The notes beneath the pieces were generated by a model. It made no database searches. It was not told the origin of the DNA and saw nothing but the letters and a program-made list of their open reading frames with translations. 64,000 nucleotides of DNA from Pelagibacterium sediminicola (GTDB taxonomy: Bacteria; Pseudomonadota; Alphaproteobacteria; Rhizobiales; Devosiaceae): assembly GCF_003390885.1 (NCBI RefSeq), contig NZ_QMEL01000004.1, positions 1 through 64,000 on the forward strand. Direction: 5' to 3'. A program made the position numbers and the translations under genes. Shown piece after piece: positions 36,260 through 46,914 of the stretch; the stretch's first letter is position 1, and every line of letters starts with the position of its first letter.

Positions 36260-37471
36260 ATGAGCAAGATCAAAGTCGCAAACCCGCTTGTCGACATCGA
36301 CGGCGACGAGATGACCCGCATCATCTGGCAGGCCATCAAGGACAAGCTGATCCATCCCTATCTCGACATCGATCTTGAATATTACGACCTTTCGGTCGAG
36401 CACCGCGACGCCACCGACGACCAGGTGACCGTCGACGCCGCCCACGCGATCAAGAAGCACGGCGCGGGCGTCAAATGTGCCACCATCACCCCCGACGAGG
36501 CGCGCGTCGAGGAATTCGGGCTCAAGAAGATGTGGAAGTCGCCCAACGGCACCATCCGCAACATTCTGGGCGGCGTCATCTTTCGCGAACCGATCATCTG
36601 CCGCAACGTGCCGCGCCTCGTGCCGGGCTGGACCCAGCCCATAGTCGTCGGACGCCATGCTTTCGGCGACCAGTACCGCGCCACCGACTTCAAGTTCCCC
36701 GGCAAGGGCAAGTTGACCATCAAGTTCGTGGGCGAGGACGGCGAAGTGATCGAGCACGAAGTGTTCGACGCGCCCGGCTCAGGCATCGCCATGGCGATGT
36801 ACAACCTCGACGATTCCATTCGTGACTTTGCCCGCGCCTCGCTCAACTACGGGCTGATGCGCAACTACCCGGTCTACCTTTCGACCAAGAACACCATCCT
36901 CAAGGCCTATGACGGGCGCTTCAAGGACATCTTCCAGGAAATCTACGAGGCCGAGTTCGAGGAAAAGTTCAAGGAAAACAAAATCTGGTACGAGCATCGC
37001 CTGATCGACGACATGGTGGCCGCGAGCCTCAAATGGTCGGGCGGCTATGTCTGGGCCTGCAAGAACTATGACGGCGACGTGCAGTCCGACACGGTCGCGC
37101 AGGGCTACGGCTCGCTGGGCCTGATGACCTCGGTGCTGATGACTCCCGATGGAAAGACCGTCGAGGCCGAGGCCGCCCACGGCACGGTGACCCGCCACTA
37201 CCGCCAGCACCAGCAGGGCAAGGAAACCTCGACCAATTCGACCGCCTCGATCTTTGCCTGGACCCGTGGCCTCGCCCACCGCGCCAAGCTCGACGACAAC
37301 GCCGAACTGGCGCGGTTCGCCGCGACGCTCGAAAAAGTCGTGGTCGACACCATCGAGGGCGGCCAGATGACCAAGGACCTCGCGCTGCTCGTGGGCCCCG
37401 ATCAGCCCTGGCTGTCCACCATCGGCTTCCTCGATGCCATCGACGCCAATCTCCAGAAGGCGATGAGCTGA
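36260..37471 (+). CDS. icd: NADP-dependent isocitrate dehydrogenase
   Basis: This 403-residue TCA-cycle enzyme converts isocitrate to 2-oxoglutarate, making [21 protein letters not shown] is the start of the homodimeric, eukaryote-like IDH type common in alphaproteobacteria. [17 protein letters not shown] is the substrate-binding Ser-Asn-Arg segment, IDDMVA carries the metal-binding Asp and [14 protein letters not shown] the NADP-binding residues. ATG 36260 has GGAG six bases upstream. Confidence 0.96.
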   Translation: MSKIKVANPLVDIDGDEMTRIIWQAIKDKLIHPYLDIDLEYYDLSVEHRDATDDQVTVDAAHAIKKHGAGVKCATITPDEARVEEFGLKKMWKSPNGTIRNILGGVIFREPIICRNVPRLVPGWTQPIVVGRHAFGDQYRATDFKFPGKGKLTIKFVGEDGEVIEHEVFDAPGSGIAMAMYNLDDSIRDFARASLNYGLMRNYPVYLSTKNTILKAYDGRFKDIFQEIYEAEFEEKFKENKIWYEHRLIDDMVAASLKWSGGYVWACKNYDGDVQSDTVAQGYGSLGLMTSVLMTPDGKTVEAEAAHGTVTRHYRQHQQGKETSTNSTASIFAWTRGLAHRAKLDDNAELARFAATLEKVVVDTIEGGQMTKDLALLVGPDQPWLSTIGFLDAIDANLQKAMS

Positions 37472-37534
37472 CACATTCCCCTTCGGTCATTGCCCAACAC
37501 ACCGGGCAATGACCGGATCCATATGAAAATCCTC

Positions 37535-37564
37535 AAGCGGGGTGTATCGCCCCGCTTTTGTTTC
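37535..37564 (+). terminator. Rho-independent terminator of icd
   Basis: AAGCGGGG, TGTATCG, CCCCGCTT is followed by TTGTTT, 63 bases after the icd stop. Confidence 0.85.
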
Positions 37565-37639
37565 CGCGCGGCAATCTGAATGACGCCCCCGGGCACGGGG
37601 GACCGAGCAACTCGGGCCTGCCGTCAAGACGCCGCAGAA

Positions 37640-37659
37640 CCGGTTTTGATGGAAACAGC
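37640..37659 (-). repeat. Solo terminal repeat of family C
   Basis: CCGGTTTTGATGGAAACAGC matches the reverse complement of 46882-46901 (the end of family C copy 4) at 19 of 20 positions. No family C interior follows, so it looks like a remnant of a deleted element. Confidence 0.55.
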
Positions 37660-37931
37660 CTGCCAGGACATTTGGGGTTGGATCAGGCTGGATTTCGGAA
37701 ACGAGACCCGGCATGACATTGGCCGCTTTGGCCGATACCCGTCTCATTCCTGCTTGTCACCCCGCGATTCCTGCCCGGGCGCAGACCGACCCCGCTCCAA
37801 TAGCAAGAGCCTCGACGATCCCGTCAGGGTCTGACCTGCTTTATGGGGGGCTCGACGCCCGAACCGATCCAGCCTATAGGGATTCAGGTCGCATTCGCGC
37901 CGGCGGTCGTCCTCCAACCCGGTAACTCCCC

Positions 37932-38831
37932 GTGCCCATTGGCGTTCTTCTCGGCTTTGTTTCTTATGGCAGCTTTGCCTTTGGCGATGCTCTCATCAAG
38001 AGTTTCGGCGACTCCCTGTCGGTTTTCGAGATCGCGTTTTTCGTTACGCTGTTTTCATTCGTGCCCGCACTGGTGGTGAAGCCGCGTGGAGAGCGCTGGC
38101 GGGAGGCATGGCGGCTGCGCCATCCGGTGCTCACACAGATCAGGGGCCTGCTCGGCATCTGCTCGATGGTCCTGGTCACCATCGCCTTCACCACCATTCC
38201 GCTGGCCGAAACCTACGCGCTGATCTTTCTCACGCCTATTCTCGTCACCATCCTGTCGGTCGCGGTGCTGCGCGAAACCATGACACCGCTGCGCTGGGTG
38301 GTTCTGGCCATCGGGTTTGCCGGGGTGATGCTGGTCGTTCGGCCCGGATTCCGCGCGCTCGAAGCCGGCCATTTCGCTGCCATGGGCGCGGCGATCGCCG
38401 CCTCGTTCAGCGCGATCATCCTCAAAAAGATTTCCACCAATGAGCGCCGCGTTTCCCTGCTCGGCGTACTGCTGCTCTATGCGATGATCTTTAACGGCAT
38501 CGCCATGATCCCCACCTTCCAGATGCCCACGCTCCATCAGTTCGGCGTTTTCCTGCTGATCGGGATTTTCGGCGGCACCGGCCAACTCGTGATGATCGCC
38601 GCGACCCGCCGCGCCGCTGCCAACCAGATCGCGCCCACCCAGTACAGCCAGATTTTCTGGGCCATCCTGCTCGGCGGCCTTTTTTACAACGAGTATCCAG
38701 ACACCGTTGCCGTCATCGGCCTGATCATCGTCGTCCTTGCCGGAATCGGCACGCCGGGCGTCGAAGCCGCCCGCACCATCCTGGGCGCCCGCCTCGCCCG
38801 CTTCGGGCGGCAAAGGCCGCCGGTGGAGTAG
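37932..38831 (+). CDS. EamA/DMT family permease
   Basis: This 299-residue inner-membrane protein has ten hydrophobic segments forming two EamA repeats (~5-135 and ~150-285). ETYALIFLTPILVTILSVAVLRE is the repeat 1 signature and PTQYSQIFWAILLGGLFYNEYPD the repeat 2 signature. The family exports amino acids or other metabolites; substrate unknown. The start is GTG 37932, with no strong ribosome-binding site. Confidence 0.85.
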   Translation: MPIGVLLGFVSYGSFAFGDALIKSFGDSLSVFEIAFFVTLFSFVPALVVKPRGERWREAWRLRHPVLTQIRGLLGICSMVLVTIAFTTIPLAETYALIFLTPILVTILSVAVLRETMTPLRWVVLAIGFAGVMLVVRPGFRALEAGHFAAMGAAIAASFSAIILKKISTNERRVSLLGVLLLYAMIFNGIAMIPTFQMPTLHQFGVFLLIGIFGGTGQLVMIAATRRAAANQIAPTQYSQIFWAILLGGLFYNEYPDTVAVIGLIIVVLAGIGTPGVEAARTILGARLARFGRQRPPVE

Positions 38832-38875
38832 CGGGTCGAGGCATCCCCAGTCCCGGCGATGGCCACCGGCGCGAA

Positions 38876-41536
38876 CTATCCGGCCAGCGCCGCCTTGATC
38901 GCGGAAATCGCTTCGGCGGCTTTCGAGCCGTCCGGCCCGCCCGCCTGCGCCATGTCGGGACGCCCGCCCCCGCCCTGCCCGCCAAGCGCGGACGAGCCGA
39001 CGCGGACCAGATCGACCGCGCTCAGTTTCCCGGTAAGGTCGTCGCTGACCCCCACGGAGATGCCCGCCTTTCCATCCTCGGTGGTGCCGATGATGACGAC
39101 GACGCCCGAGCCGATCTGCTTTTTGCCCTGATCGACCAGCCCGCGCAGATCCTTGGGCTGCAGGCCTTCCACAACGCGCCCCATAAAGGCAACACCGTTG
39201 ACCGTTTCGGATTCGGCGCCCTCGCCGCCCGAGCCGCCTCCCATGGCCAGTTTCTGGCGCGCATCGGCGAGCTGCTTTTCGAGCTGGCGCCGTTCCTCGA
39301 CCAGCGCCTCCACGCGGGAAACCGCGTCGCGCGGGGTAACCTTGAGCGCGGCAGCAACCGCGCGGAGCTGTTCGCCCTGCTCGTTGAGCCAGGCCCGCGC
39401 CCCGTCCGCCGTCAGCGCCTCGACGCGCCGCACGCCGGAAGCGACCGAGCTTTCCTGCACCACGGTCACCAGCCCGATCTCGCCCGTGCGGCGCACATGC
39501 GTGCCCCCGCACAGCTCCATCGAATAGACATTGCCCGTCTTTTCGCCTTCGATGGCGGTGCCCATGGAAACCACGCGCACCTCATCACCATATTTCTCGC
39601 CGAACAGTGCCATGGCCCCCGCCGCCCGCGCGTCGTCGACCGCCATCAGGCGCGTTTCAACCGGCGCGTTCTGGAGCACGATGGCGTTGGCCAGCCGCTC
39701 GATCTCGGCCAGCTCACTCGCCGAGATTGGCTTGGTGTGCGAAAAGTCGAAGCGCAGCCGGTCAGGAGAAACCAGCGATCCCTTCTGTGCGACATGAGTG
39801 CCCAGCACTTCGCGCAACGCCTCGTGCAACAGGTGCGTGGCTGAGTGATTGGCGCGGATGGCCGTGCGGCGCGCGTGATCGACCTTGAGCGTCAGCGCCG
39901 CGCCCTGCGCAACGGTTCCCGAGACGACCCGCACGCGATGGGCAAAAACGCCGCCGGCTTGTTTGGTGGTGTCGAGCACTTCAAGCTCGGCACCTTCCCC
40001 GGTCATCGCGCCCGTATCGCCCACCTGCCCGCCGCTTTCGGCGTAAAACGGCGTCTGGTTGAGTACGACGAAGCCTTCATCGCCGGCATCGAGCGCTTCG
40101 ACTTCCGCGCCATCCCTGATCAGAGCCACGACAGCGCCATCGCTTTCCTCGGTCTCATAACCCAGGAACTCGGTCGGCCCGGCGCGCTCGGCGACCGAAA
40201 ACCATACCGCACCCGTTGCCGCATCGCCCGAGCCCGACCAGCTCTTGCGGGCCTCGGCCTTCTGCCTTGCCATGGCGGCATCGAACCCGGCCTGATCGAC
40301 CCCGATTCCGCGCGCCCGCAACGCATCCTGCGTCAGATCGAGCGGGAAACCATAGGTGTCGTAAAGCCGGAACGCGGTATCCCCGGCCAGCGTATCGCCA
40401 GTAGACAGTCCCACGCTTTCCTCATCGAGAATCTGAAGCCCCCGGCTGAGGGTCTTGAGGAAGCGTTCTTCCTCGAGCTTGACGGTCTCGGCGATCATCG
40501 CCTCGCCGCGCGGCAGTTCGGGATAGGCCTGCCCCATCTCGCGCACCAGCGCCGGGACCAGCTTGAAGATGGCCGGCTGGGTGGTGCCGAGCAGGGTTGC
40601 GTGGCGCATGGCGCGCCGCATGATGCGGCGCAGCACATAGCCACGCCCCTCATTGGAGGGCAGGACGCCCTCGGCGATCAGAAACACCATCGAGCGCAGG
40701 TGATCGGCGATAACGCGATAGGAGGCGACGGTTTCGGGCGTCGGACTTTTGCCCACCGCCGATGCCGCCGCATCGATCAGGTGCCGGAACAGATCGGTCT
40801 CGAAAACGCTGTCGACCCCTTGCAGGATCGACGCCATGCGTTCGAGCCCCATGCCGGTATCGATCGATGGACGCGGCAGGTCGGTGCGCGATCCGTCCGC
40901 CTGCTGCTCGTACTGCATGAAAACGAGGTTCCAGAATTCGAGAAACCGGTCGCCGTCCTCTTCCGGCGTGCCCGGAGGGCCGCCCCAGATATGCTCGCCC
41001 CGGTCGATGAAGATTTCCGAGCACGGACCGCACGGACCGGTATCGCCCATCGACCAGAAATTGTCCGCGGTCGCGATGCGGATGATCCGGTCATCGGAAA
41101 GCCCGGCGATCTTTTTCCAGTGCTCGGCCGCCTCGTCATCGGTGTGATAGACCGTCACCAGCAGCTTTTCCGAGCCAAGCCCGAACTCCTTCGTCACGAG
41201 GTTCCAGGCCAGTTCGATCGCCTGTTCCTTGAAGTAGTCGCCGAACGAGAAATTGCCCAGCATCTCGAAGAAGGTAAGGTGCCGCGCCGTATAGCCGACA
41301 TTATCGAGATCGTTGTGCTTGCCCCCGGCACGCACGCACTTTTGCGAAGTCGTGGCGCGCACATAAGGGCGCTTTTCGAGCCCGGTAAAGACGTTCTTGA
41401 ACTGTACCATACCCGCGTTAGTGAACATCAGGGTGGGGTCATTCCGGGGCACCAGCGGGCTCGATGCCACCGCCTCGTGGCCGTTGCGGGCGAAGTAATC
41501 GAGGAAGGTGGATCGAATGTCGTTTACGCTGCTCAT
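38876..41536 (-). CDS. alaS: Alanyl-tRNA synthetase
   Basis: This 886-residue class II synthetase charges tRNA-Ala. [19 protein letters not shown] opens the aminoacylation domain, [16 protein letters not shown] and [17 protein letters not shown] are its catalytic motifs, [12 protein letters not shown] and [13 protein letters not shown] are the editing-site zinc ligands, and an oligomerisation/C-Ala tail ends the protein. ATG 41536 fits the family; the frame is open upstream for 102 codons into a C-family repeat and is not coding. Confidence 0.97.
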   Translation of the reverse strand: MSSVNDIRSTFLDYFARNGHEAVASSPLVPRNDPTLMFTNAGMVQFKNVFTGLEKRPYVRATTSQKCVRAGGKHNDLDNVGYTARHLTFFEMLGNFSFGDYFKEQAIELAWNLVTKEFGLGSEKLLVTVYHTDDEAAEHWKKIAGLSDDRIIRIATADNFWSMGDTGPCGPCSEIFIDRGEHIWGGPPGTPEEDGDRFLEFWNLVFMQYEQQADGSRTDLPRPSIDTGMGLERMASILQGVDSVFETDLFRHLIDAAASAVGKSPTPETVASYRVIADHLRSMVFLIAEGVLPSNEGRGYVLRRIMRRAMRHATLLGTTQPAIFKLVPALVREMGQAYPELPRGEAMIAETVKLEEERFLKTLSRGLQILDEESVGLSTGDTLAGDTAFRLYDTYGFPLDLTQDALRARGIGVDQAGFDAAMARQKAEARKSWSGSGDAATGAVWFSVAERAGPTEFLGYETEESDGAVVALIRDGAEVEALDAGDEGFVVLNQTPFYAESGGQVGDTGAMTGEGAELEVLDTTKQAGGVFAHRVRVVSGTVAQGAALTLKVDHARRTAIRANHSATHLLHEALREVLGTHVAQKGSLVSPDRLRFDFSHTKPISASELAEIERLANAIVLQNAPVETRLMAVDDARAAGAMALFGEKYGDEVRVVSMGTAIEGEKTGNVYSMELCGGTHVRRTGEIGLVTVVQESSVASGVRRVEALTADGARAWLNEQGEQLRAVAAALKVTPRDAVSRVEALVEERRQLEKQLADARQKLAMGGGSGGEGAESETVNGVAFMGRVVEGLQPKDLRGLVDQGKKQIGSGVVVIIGTTEDGKAGISVGVSDDLTGKLSAVDLVRVGSSALGGQGGGGRPDMAQAGGPDGSKAAEAISAIKAALAG

Positions 41537-41671
41537 ATCTCGCCCGGAAAGCCCTGTCCGCGACCCGTTTTCGCGCCGCTTGAATTTTGTCGTTCTCAGG
41601 GTCGCAATACCCTGATTTTTCTCGCCAAGCCTTCTATCGCGGCGAACCGGCCAGCGCAATGCCGGCTTTCC

Positions 41672-41802
41672 CCACCTTTCGCTTCTCCGGCGAAAGCCGG
41701 AGTCCATGTCTCCACCAACTGAAATACCGACGATTGCCGCAATGGATCCCGGCTGGAGTTTATCCTTGCGAAAGCGAGGACCGGGATAGCGAAGGAAGCG
41801 GG
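41672..41802. repeat. Intergenic repeat family C, copy 3
   Basis: CTTCTCCGGCGAAAGCCGGAGTCCATG begins the element and AATGGATCCCGGCTGG with GAGGACCGGGATAGCGAAG ends it. The second arm is interrupted by ~20 extra bases compared with the other copies. It lies in the alaS-recA gap, upstream of alaS. Confidence 0.6.
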
Positions 41803-41834
41803 ATGGCGAAAGTGGAGAAGAATTCGCCTTCGCC

Positions 41835-41866
41835 ATAAACAAGAAAGGCGCCGGTTGCCCGGCGCC
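41835..41866 (-). terminator. Rho-independent terminator of recA
   Basis: On the minus strand GGCGCCGG, GCAA, CCGGCGCC is followed by TTTCTTGTTT, 35 bases after the recA stop codon. Confidence 0.9.
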
Positions 41867-41900
41867 AGGAGGTCATTGGATCAAATCGGTTTAGGGACGA

Positions 41901-42965
41901 TCAATCGTCCTCGCCGGCTTCGCCCGCCGTGATGAGTTCTGCAGCCAGTAGCCCCGCGCTTTCGCGGATGCCGGTTTCGATCTGCAGGGCAATCTCGGGA
42001 TTGTCCTTGAGGAACTGGCGTGAATTCTCGCGCCCCTGCCCCAGCCGCTGGCTATCATAGGAGAACCATGCGCCGGACTTGTCCACAATCCCCGACTTGA
42101 CGCCCAGATCGAGCAATTCACCGGTCTTGGAAATGCCCTCGCCATACATGATGTCGAATTCGACCTGACGGAACGGGGGGGCAAGCTTGTTCTTGACCAC
42201 CTTGACGCGGGTCTGGTTGCCGATGGCCTCGTCGCGTTCCTTGATCGTGCCGATGCGGCGGATGTCGAGGCGGACCGAGGAGTAGAACTTGAGCGCATTG
42301 CCCCCGGTCGTCGTTTCGGGCGAGCCGAACATCACCCCGATCTTCATGCGGATCTGGTTGATGAAGATGACCATGGCCTTGGATTTGGAGATCGAGGCGG
42401 TGAGCTTGCGCATGGCCTGGCTCATCAGCCGCGCCTGCAGGCCGGGCAGGGAATCGCCCATCTCGCCCTCGAGTTCGGCGCGCGGGGTAAGCGCGGCCAC
42501 CGAGTCCACCACCAGCACGTCGATGGCGCCCGAACGCACCAGCGTATCGGCGATTTCCAGCGCCTGCTCGCCCGCATCGGGCTGGGAGATCAGGAGATCA
42601 TCGACATTGACGCCGAGCTTGCGGGCGTAGATGGGATCGAGCGCGTGTTCGGCGTCGACGAACGCGCAGATGCCGCCGGCCTTCTGCGCCTCGGCTACTA
42701 CATGGAGCGCCAGCGTGGTCTTGCCCGAGCTTTCCGGTCCGAAGACCTCAACGATACGACCGCGCGGCAACCCGCCAATCCCCAGGGCGATATCGAGCCC
42801 GAGCGATCCGGTGGAAATGGATTCGACATTGACCGAGGCGTTCTCGCCCAGCCGCATGATCGAGCCCTTGCCGAAGCTGCGCTCGATCTGGCCGAGGGCC
42901 GCCTCCAGCGCCTTGTTCTTGTCCATTGCACCACCATCCACTACGCGAAGCTGTGAAACCGCCAT
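41901..42965 (-). CDS. recA: Recombinase RecA
   Basis: This 354-residue strand-exchange ATPase also activates LexA self-cleavage. Walker A GPESSGKT is at residues 76-83, [11 protein letters not shown] is Walker B, and SGALKF-like [17 protein letters not shown] is the DNA-binding loop 2 region. AAGGAGAG precedes the ATG. A pair of LexA-type boxes lies 73-115 bases upstream of the start, so SOS control is expected. Confidence 0.98.
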   Translation of the reverse strand: MAVSQLRVVDGGAMDKNKALEAALGQIERSFGKGSIMRLGENASVNVESISTGSLGLDIALGIGGLPRGRIVEVFGPESSGKTTLALHVVAEAQKAGGICAFVDAEHALDPIYARKLGVNVDDLLISQPDAGEQALEIADTLVRSGAIDVLVVDSVAALTPRAELEGEMGDSLPGLQARLMSQAMRKLTASISKSKAMVIFINQIRMKIGVMFGSPETTTGGNALKFYSSVRLDIRRIGTIKERDEAIGNQTRVKVVKNKLAPPFRQVEFDIMYGEGISKTGELLDLGVKSGIVDKSGAWFSYDSQRLGQGRENSRQFLKDNPEIALQIETGIRESAGLLAAELITAGEAGEDD

Positions 42966-43037
42966 CTCTCTCTCCTTATTTCACCCTGCCCCGCATACTG
43001 CGCCGGCGCTTGCCCGAAAACATCAGGTTTCATTTTT

Positions 43038-43080
43038 GTTCTCATTTTATTCCCCTTATGTCAAGGGACAAAATGAGAAC
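43038..43080. promoter_or_regulatory. Twin SOS (LexA) boxes upstream of recA
   Basis: Two alphaproteobacterial-type SOS boxes face each other: GTTC-TCATTTT-ATTC at 43038-43052 on the plus strand, and GTTC-TCATTTT-GTCC at 43080-43066 on the minus strand. Each differs by one base from GTTC-N7-GTTC. Together they form a ~18-bp inverted repeat with a short centre. They lie between recA (minus) and the glycine-zipper gene (plus), so both could be LexA-controlled. Confidence 0.72.
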
Positions 43081-43160
43081 GCGGGTGAAACGGAGCGAAT
43101 GACGATCCGAAATGTTATGTTTAAAGGGATTCGGCTCGCCTCGAAAGGAGCGACACCGCC

Positions 43161-43325
43161 ATGAACACGTCCAAACTCAGTATGGGCATAGCGATCGGTG
43201 TGGCCATCGGGGCGGCTATCGGCGCTTCAATGGACAATCTCGCCGTGGGCATGGGGATGGGGATCGCCATAGGCGTCGCGATCGGCATCGCCATGTCCTC
43301 GGGCGAGCCGCCGGCGAAAAAATAG
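43161..43325 (+). CDS. Small glycine-zipper membrane protein
   Basis: This 54-residue protein has repeated GxxxG/AxxxG spacing (MGIAIGVAIGAAIGASM and a second MGMGIAIGVAIGIAM run), giving two membrane helices with zipper faces and a PPAKK tail. AAAGGAG lies ten bases before the ATG. Its upstream region contains the recA SOS boxes, so damage-induced expression is possible. Function unknown. Confidence 0.65.
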   Translation: MNTSKLSMGIAIGVAIGAAIGASMDNLAVGMGMGIAIGVAIGIAMSSGEPPAKK

Positions 43326-43328
43326 CGC

Positions 43329-45878
43329 CTATTCGGCCTGCCCGCCCGTCCGGCCCGAAAGCACGTCCTTGACCTTGGAGTTGATCTGGTCGAGCGAATA
43401 GGGCTTGGGCAGGAATTCGACGCTCCTGTCGTCGGCCAGCCCCTGGCGCACGCTTTCCTCAGCGTAGCCGGAAACGAAGATCACCTTGAGGTCGGGATAT
43501 TTCTTGCGCACCTCGACGAGAAGCGAAGGCCCATCCATCTCCGGCATCACGACGTCCGAAATCATGAGGTCCAGTTCCCCGTCGATCTCCTCGAGCACTT
43601 CGAGCGCTTCTTCGCCCGAGCCTGCCTCGAACACTTCGTAGCCCGTCACCGCCAGCGCCCGCGCCGAAAAGGCCCGCACGCTTTCCTCGTCCTCGACGAT
43701 CAGTATGCGCTCGTTGCCGGTCAGATCCTTGACCGCCGCCGCCACCTGCTTGACCCGAACCTCCCCTTCGGCCGGAATGTGGCGCGGCAGGAAGATGCGG
43801 AAACTCGTGCCCCGGCCCATCTCCGATTCAGGGTAGATGAAGCCCCCGGTTTGCTTGATGATGCCATAGACCATCGAGAGCCCGAGCCCGGTCCCCTTGC
43901 CCATCTCCTTAGTGGAAAAGAACGGCTCGAAGATCTTTTCCATGACTTCCTGGGACATCCCCGTGCCCGCATCCTCGACTTCGACCAGCACATAGTCCGC
44001 CGCCGGCATGCCGCGATAATTGAGGGTTTCCGCCTCCGCCGCCTCCACGTTGCGGGTGCGCAGCGTCACCGCCCCGCCATTGGGCATGGCGTCGCGCGCG
44101 TTGACGACGAGGTTGATGATCACCTGTTCGAGTTGCACGAGATCGGCCCGTACCGGCCAGATATCGTGCCCGTGCTCGACCCCCAGCGTCACCCGCTCCC
44201 CGATCAGCCCCTTGAGCAGCACGGTGAGGTCATCGACATGCTGGGGAATATCGAGAATCTGCGGGCGCAGGGTCTGCCGGCGCGAAAAGGCCAGCAACTG
44301 CTTGACCAGCCCCGCCGCCCGGTTCGCGCTCTGCTTGATTGACATGATGTCGGAGAACGAGGGGTCGGACGGCTTGTGCTTGAGCAGCAACAGGTCGGAA
44401 AAGCCGATGATGCCGGTCAGGACGTTGTTGAAATCATGGGCGATCCCGCCCGCGAGCTGGCCCACGGCCTGCATCTTCATGCCCTGCGCGAACTGCTTTT
44501 CCAGCAGGCGCTGCTCGGTGGTATCGAGCGCATAAAGGATGGCCGCTTCCTCGCTGTCCCCGCCCTGCTCGACGCCGGAGATGAACATGCGGACGCTCCG
44601 CCCTTCCCCCTCGCCCGGCACGGTGGCATCGACATGGTCGATCTCGGATTTGTGCGCCTTGGCGGCGGCCAGCGCGGCCTGGAATTTTTCCGCATCGTCC
44701 TCTTCAACGAGCGAAGCGATATCGAGCCCCTCGATGCTCCTCTCGCCCGATGCCAGCCCGAAGATCCGCGTGAAGGGGGCGTTGGTGCGCAGGATGCGCC
44801 CGCCCGCATCGAGCGCGGCGATGGCGATGGGGGTATTGTTGAAGAACCGCGAGAACTGCACCTGGGCGGCACGCAGCGCCTCCTCCCCGTCCAGCGCCCG
44901 CGAGCGGTCGAGCACCACGGTGCGGGTTTCGCCCAATTCGCCCTCGGCCAGCCGGGCCGCGCGGTGCAACAGCCGCACCGGCAGGCTCGTGCCGTCCCGG
45001 CGCACCAGATCGATATCGATCGTCTCGGTGCGCACCGTGCCATCCTGCCCGCCCCCCATCAGGAGCCCCGCTCCGTCATTGGGAACGATCTCGCTCAAAT
45101 CGAGATCGCCCGCCTCGAAGGCCGCAAGATCATAGCCGAGCCAGTCGGCAAGCGTTGAGTTGATATACTGGATGCGCCCGCCCGCATTGGCCGAAAAGAA
45201 CCCCGCGGGGGCATGGTCGAGATAGTCGATGACCTTTTGCAGGTCGACGTAGAAATTTTCCTGCGCCTCGCGGTCGCGGGTGATGTCCTCTACCGTCCAG
45301 ATGACCTTGCGCCCAGAGTCGCCCTCGAACTGCGGCAGGGCCCGCACGCCGACGCGGAGCCATTGCGCCCCGCCCCCGCCGCGCGAAAGCCTTATGTCCT
45401 CGATGATGGTCCGCCCGTCGCGCGCCGCGCGGCTGAGCCGGTAAATGGCCTCACTGGCCTCGGGGTGTCCGGCCAGAAGGCGCGGCACGCCCACCGGCAC
45501 ATCCCGCGACACCGCCTTTGAAAGCTCGGCATAGCGGGCATTGGCATAGGCGATCTTGCCGTCCCGGTCGGTGACCAGCGCGCCATAGGGCAGACTATCG
45601 ACCACGGCGCGCGACAGCGTGCGCTTCTCCTCGCCCCCAACGAACCGGAACAGCCCCGCCGCCAGCGCAAACAGCGAAAACACCCCGATGACCGCAAGGA
45701 GCCCCAAAAACAGCAGCACCATGTCGGAAGACGCTGTTTCGCCCATAAGCGCAAAGATCACCGCGATCCCCACGAACAGGACCGACAGCCCCACGACCCG
45801 CCACAGCGCGCCGCTGGACGCGGTGCGCGAAACGACGGGTTCGGGATAGTTGTCCTCTCCGGCAGGGGCCACCGCCAT
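43329..45878 (-). CDS. cckA: Cell-cycle hybrid histidine kinase CckA
   Basis: This 849-residue inner-membrane kinase feeds phosphate through ChpT to CtrA. Two TM helices (~27-45, 53-78) precede PAS domains (~90-430). The H-box [19 protein letters not shown] places the phosphorylated His near 480, an HATPase domain with [12 protein letters not shown] follows, and a receiver ([13 protein letters not shown], Asp near 773 in [13 protein letters not shown]) ends in LPKPYSLD. It is longer than Caulobacter CckA, with extra PAS sequence. CtrA-like boxes in this window's flagellar promoters fit its role. ATG 45878 is the preferred start. Confidence 0.92.
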   Translation of the reverse strand: MAVAPAGEDNYPEPVVSRTASSGALWRVVGLSVLFVGIAVIFALMGETASSDMVLLFLGLLAVIGVFSLFALAAGLFRFVGGEEKRTLSRAVVDSLPYGALVTDRDGKIAYANARYAELSKAVSRDVPVGVPRLLAGHPEASEAIYRLSRAARDGRTIIEDIRLSRGGGGAQWLRVGVRALPQFEGDSGRKVIWTVEDITRDREAQENFYVDLQKVIDYLDHAPAGFFSANAGGRIQYINSTLADWLGYDLAAFEAGDLDLSEIVPNDGAGLLMGGGQDGTVRTETIDIDLVRRDGTSLPVRLLHRAARLAEGELGETRTVVLDRSRALDGEEALRAAQVQFSRFFNNTPIAIAALDAGGRILRTNAPFTRIFGLASGERSIEGLDIASLVEEDDAEKFQAALAAAKAHKSEIDHVDATVPGEGEGRSVRMFISGVEQGGDSEEAAILYALDTTEQRLLEKQFAQGMKMQAVGQLAGGIAHDFNNVLTGIIGFSDLLLLKHKPSDPSFSDIMSIKQSANRAAGLVKQLLAFSRRQTLRPQILDIPQHVDDLTVLLKGLIGERVTLGVEHGHDIWPVRADLVQLEQVIINLVVNARDAMPNGGAVTLRTRNVEAAEAETLNYRGMPAADYVLVEVEDAGTGMSQEVMEKIFEPFFSTKEMGKGTGLGLSMVYGIIKQTGGFIYPESEMGRGTSFRIFLPRHIPAEGEVRVKQVAAAVKDLTGNERILIVEDEESVRAFSARALAVTGYEVFEAGSGEEALEVLEEIDGELDLMISDVVMPEMDGPSLLVEVRKKYPDLKVIFVSGYAEESVRQGLADDRSVEFLPKPYSLDQINSKVKDVLSGRTGGQAE

Positions 45879-46079
45879 GTCGATTATCCTCGCTGCGCCG
45901 CGCCGGGCGGCAAATACCGAATCAGCAAGCTCTATTGGTAGCAAACCCGGCTTTGGCTTGGGTAGTGCGGATGGCGCTTGCGGGTGCGTTTAGGCACGGT
46001 TTTCTTGGGGGGTCAGCTTGTGAATGCAGCCAAGACAATCTACATTAGGCGGCACCTGAAATCTACATACGGCGAAGCC

Positions 46080-46322
46080 ATGGCCATCAACGTCAACAAC
46101 GAGGAAGCGGACAAGCTGACGCGCAAATTCGCCAGCCTCGCGGGCGTGTCTCTCACCGATGCCATCGTCATTGCGATGAAAGAGGCGATCGAGCGCCGGC
46201 GCGGCACGGAAACACCGTTGCAAACCGCCAGGAGAATCCGCCGCAAGCACAACGTCGTCCTCAACGAGCAGGCCCGAGCAACTCTCCCCAGAGAAACGCT
46301 CGACGACATGTGGGACGATTAA
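46080..46322 (+). CDS. vapB: VapB-type antitoxin
   Basis: This 80-residue protein has an N-terminal ribbon-helix-helix-like segment (AINVNNEEADKLTRKFASLAGVSLTDAIVIAMKEAIERR) typical of PSK/VapB antitoxins and a C-terminal tail ending DDMWDD that would wrap its toxin. ATG 46080 is chosen for this motif; upstream sequence is non-coding. The vapC gene starts three bases after its stop. Confidence 0.87.
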   Translation: MAINVNNEEADKLTRKFASLAGVSLTDAIVIAMKEAIERRRGTETPLQTARRIRRKHNVVLNEQARATLPRETLDDMWDD

Positions 46323-46325
46323 CCC

Positions 46326-46748
46326 ATGTTCGTCGATGCCTGCGCGATCATCGCCATTCTCTCAGACGAAGTGGAAGCTGAACGCGTTTCGGCTGCGCTG
46401 GCCACCGCAACGAAACGACTGACCTCGCCTGTCGCCGTTCTGGAAACGGTGATTGCGCTGGCCCGGCCCGACAAGTTCAATCTGCCGGTCAATGCGGTCG
46501 AACCGATCGTGCTCGAATTCCTTGACGAGCGGGGCATCGACATTATCGACCTGCCTCCAGCCAGGGAAGCAACGCGGCTCGTTTTGTCGGCAGCGCACCG
46601 CTACAGGTCTGGGAAAAACAGGCTCAATCTCGGGGATTGCCTGCATTACGCCTGCGCCAAATATTATGGCCTACCGATCCTTGCCACCAGCGACGAATTC
46701 GGCAGCACCGATCTGGAAACGGTGCCGCGCGAGCCTTGGATCGTTTGA
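46326..46748 (+). CDS. vapC: VapC-type PIN-domain toxin
   Basis: This 140-residue ribonuclease toxin has the PIN acidic residues: Asp4 (MFVDACAIIAIL), the Glu of AVLETVIAL, the Asp of LNLGDCLHYACAK and the final Asp in ATSDEF. VapC toxins cleave tRNA or rRNA when not held by VapB. The pair lies alone between cckA and the flagellar genes, directly beside a family C repeat. Confidence 0.9.
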   Translation: MFVDACAIIAILSDEVEAERVSAALATATKRLTSPVAVLETVIALARPDKFNLPVNAVEPIVLEFLDERGIDIIDLPPAREATRLVLSAAHRYRSGKNRLNLGDCLHYACAKYYGLPILATSDEFGSTDLETVPREPWIV

Positions 46749-46914
46749 GGTTCTGACGGAAGCAGCTTCACACTCTCCCCTCGCTTTTCCGGCGAAAGCC
46801 GGCAATCCAGCGCGAAACCTCAACTTCCGCAAATGTCGAGATATGGACTCCGGCTTTCGCCGGAGAAGCGAGAGAGTGGTTGCTGTTTCCATCAAAGCCG
46901 GAACGGCTCTATGA
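46746..46914. repeat. Intergenic repeat family C, copy 4
   Basis: This ~165-bp element matches copy 1 along its length, including GGAAGCAGC...CACTCTCCCCTCGCTTTTCCGGCGAAAGCCGG at the left and GGACTCCGGCTTTCGCCGGAGAAGCGA and GCTGTTTCCATCAAAGCCGGAACGG at the right. Its ends touch the vapC and flhB 3' ends. Confidence 0.75.

Larger units (their letters stand above)
37472..37931. other. Gap between icd and the EamA gene without a gene
   Basis: No ORF here has convincing signals. The gap holds the icd terminator near 37550 and, at 37640-37659, a solo copy of the family C terminal repeat (19 of 20 bases match copy 4). The remainder shows nothing recognisable. Confidence 0.5.

Noticed and set aside
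39845..41722. 625-residue plus-strand open frame opposite alaS
   Set aside because: alaS on the other strand is certain. The frame reads through conserved synthetase motifs in antisense.
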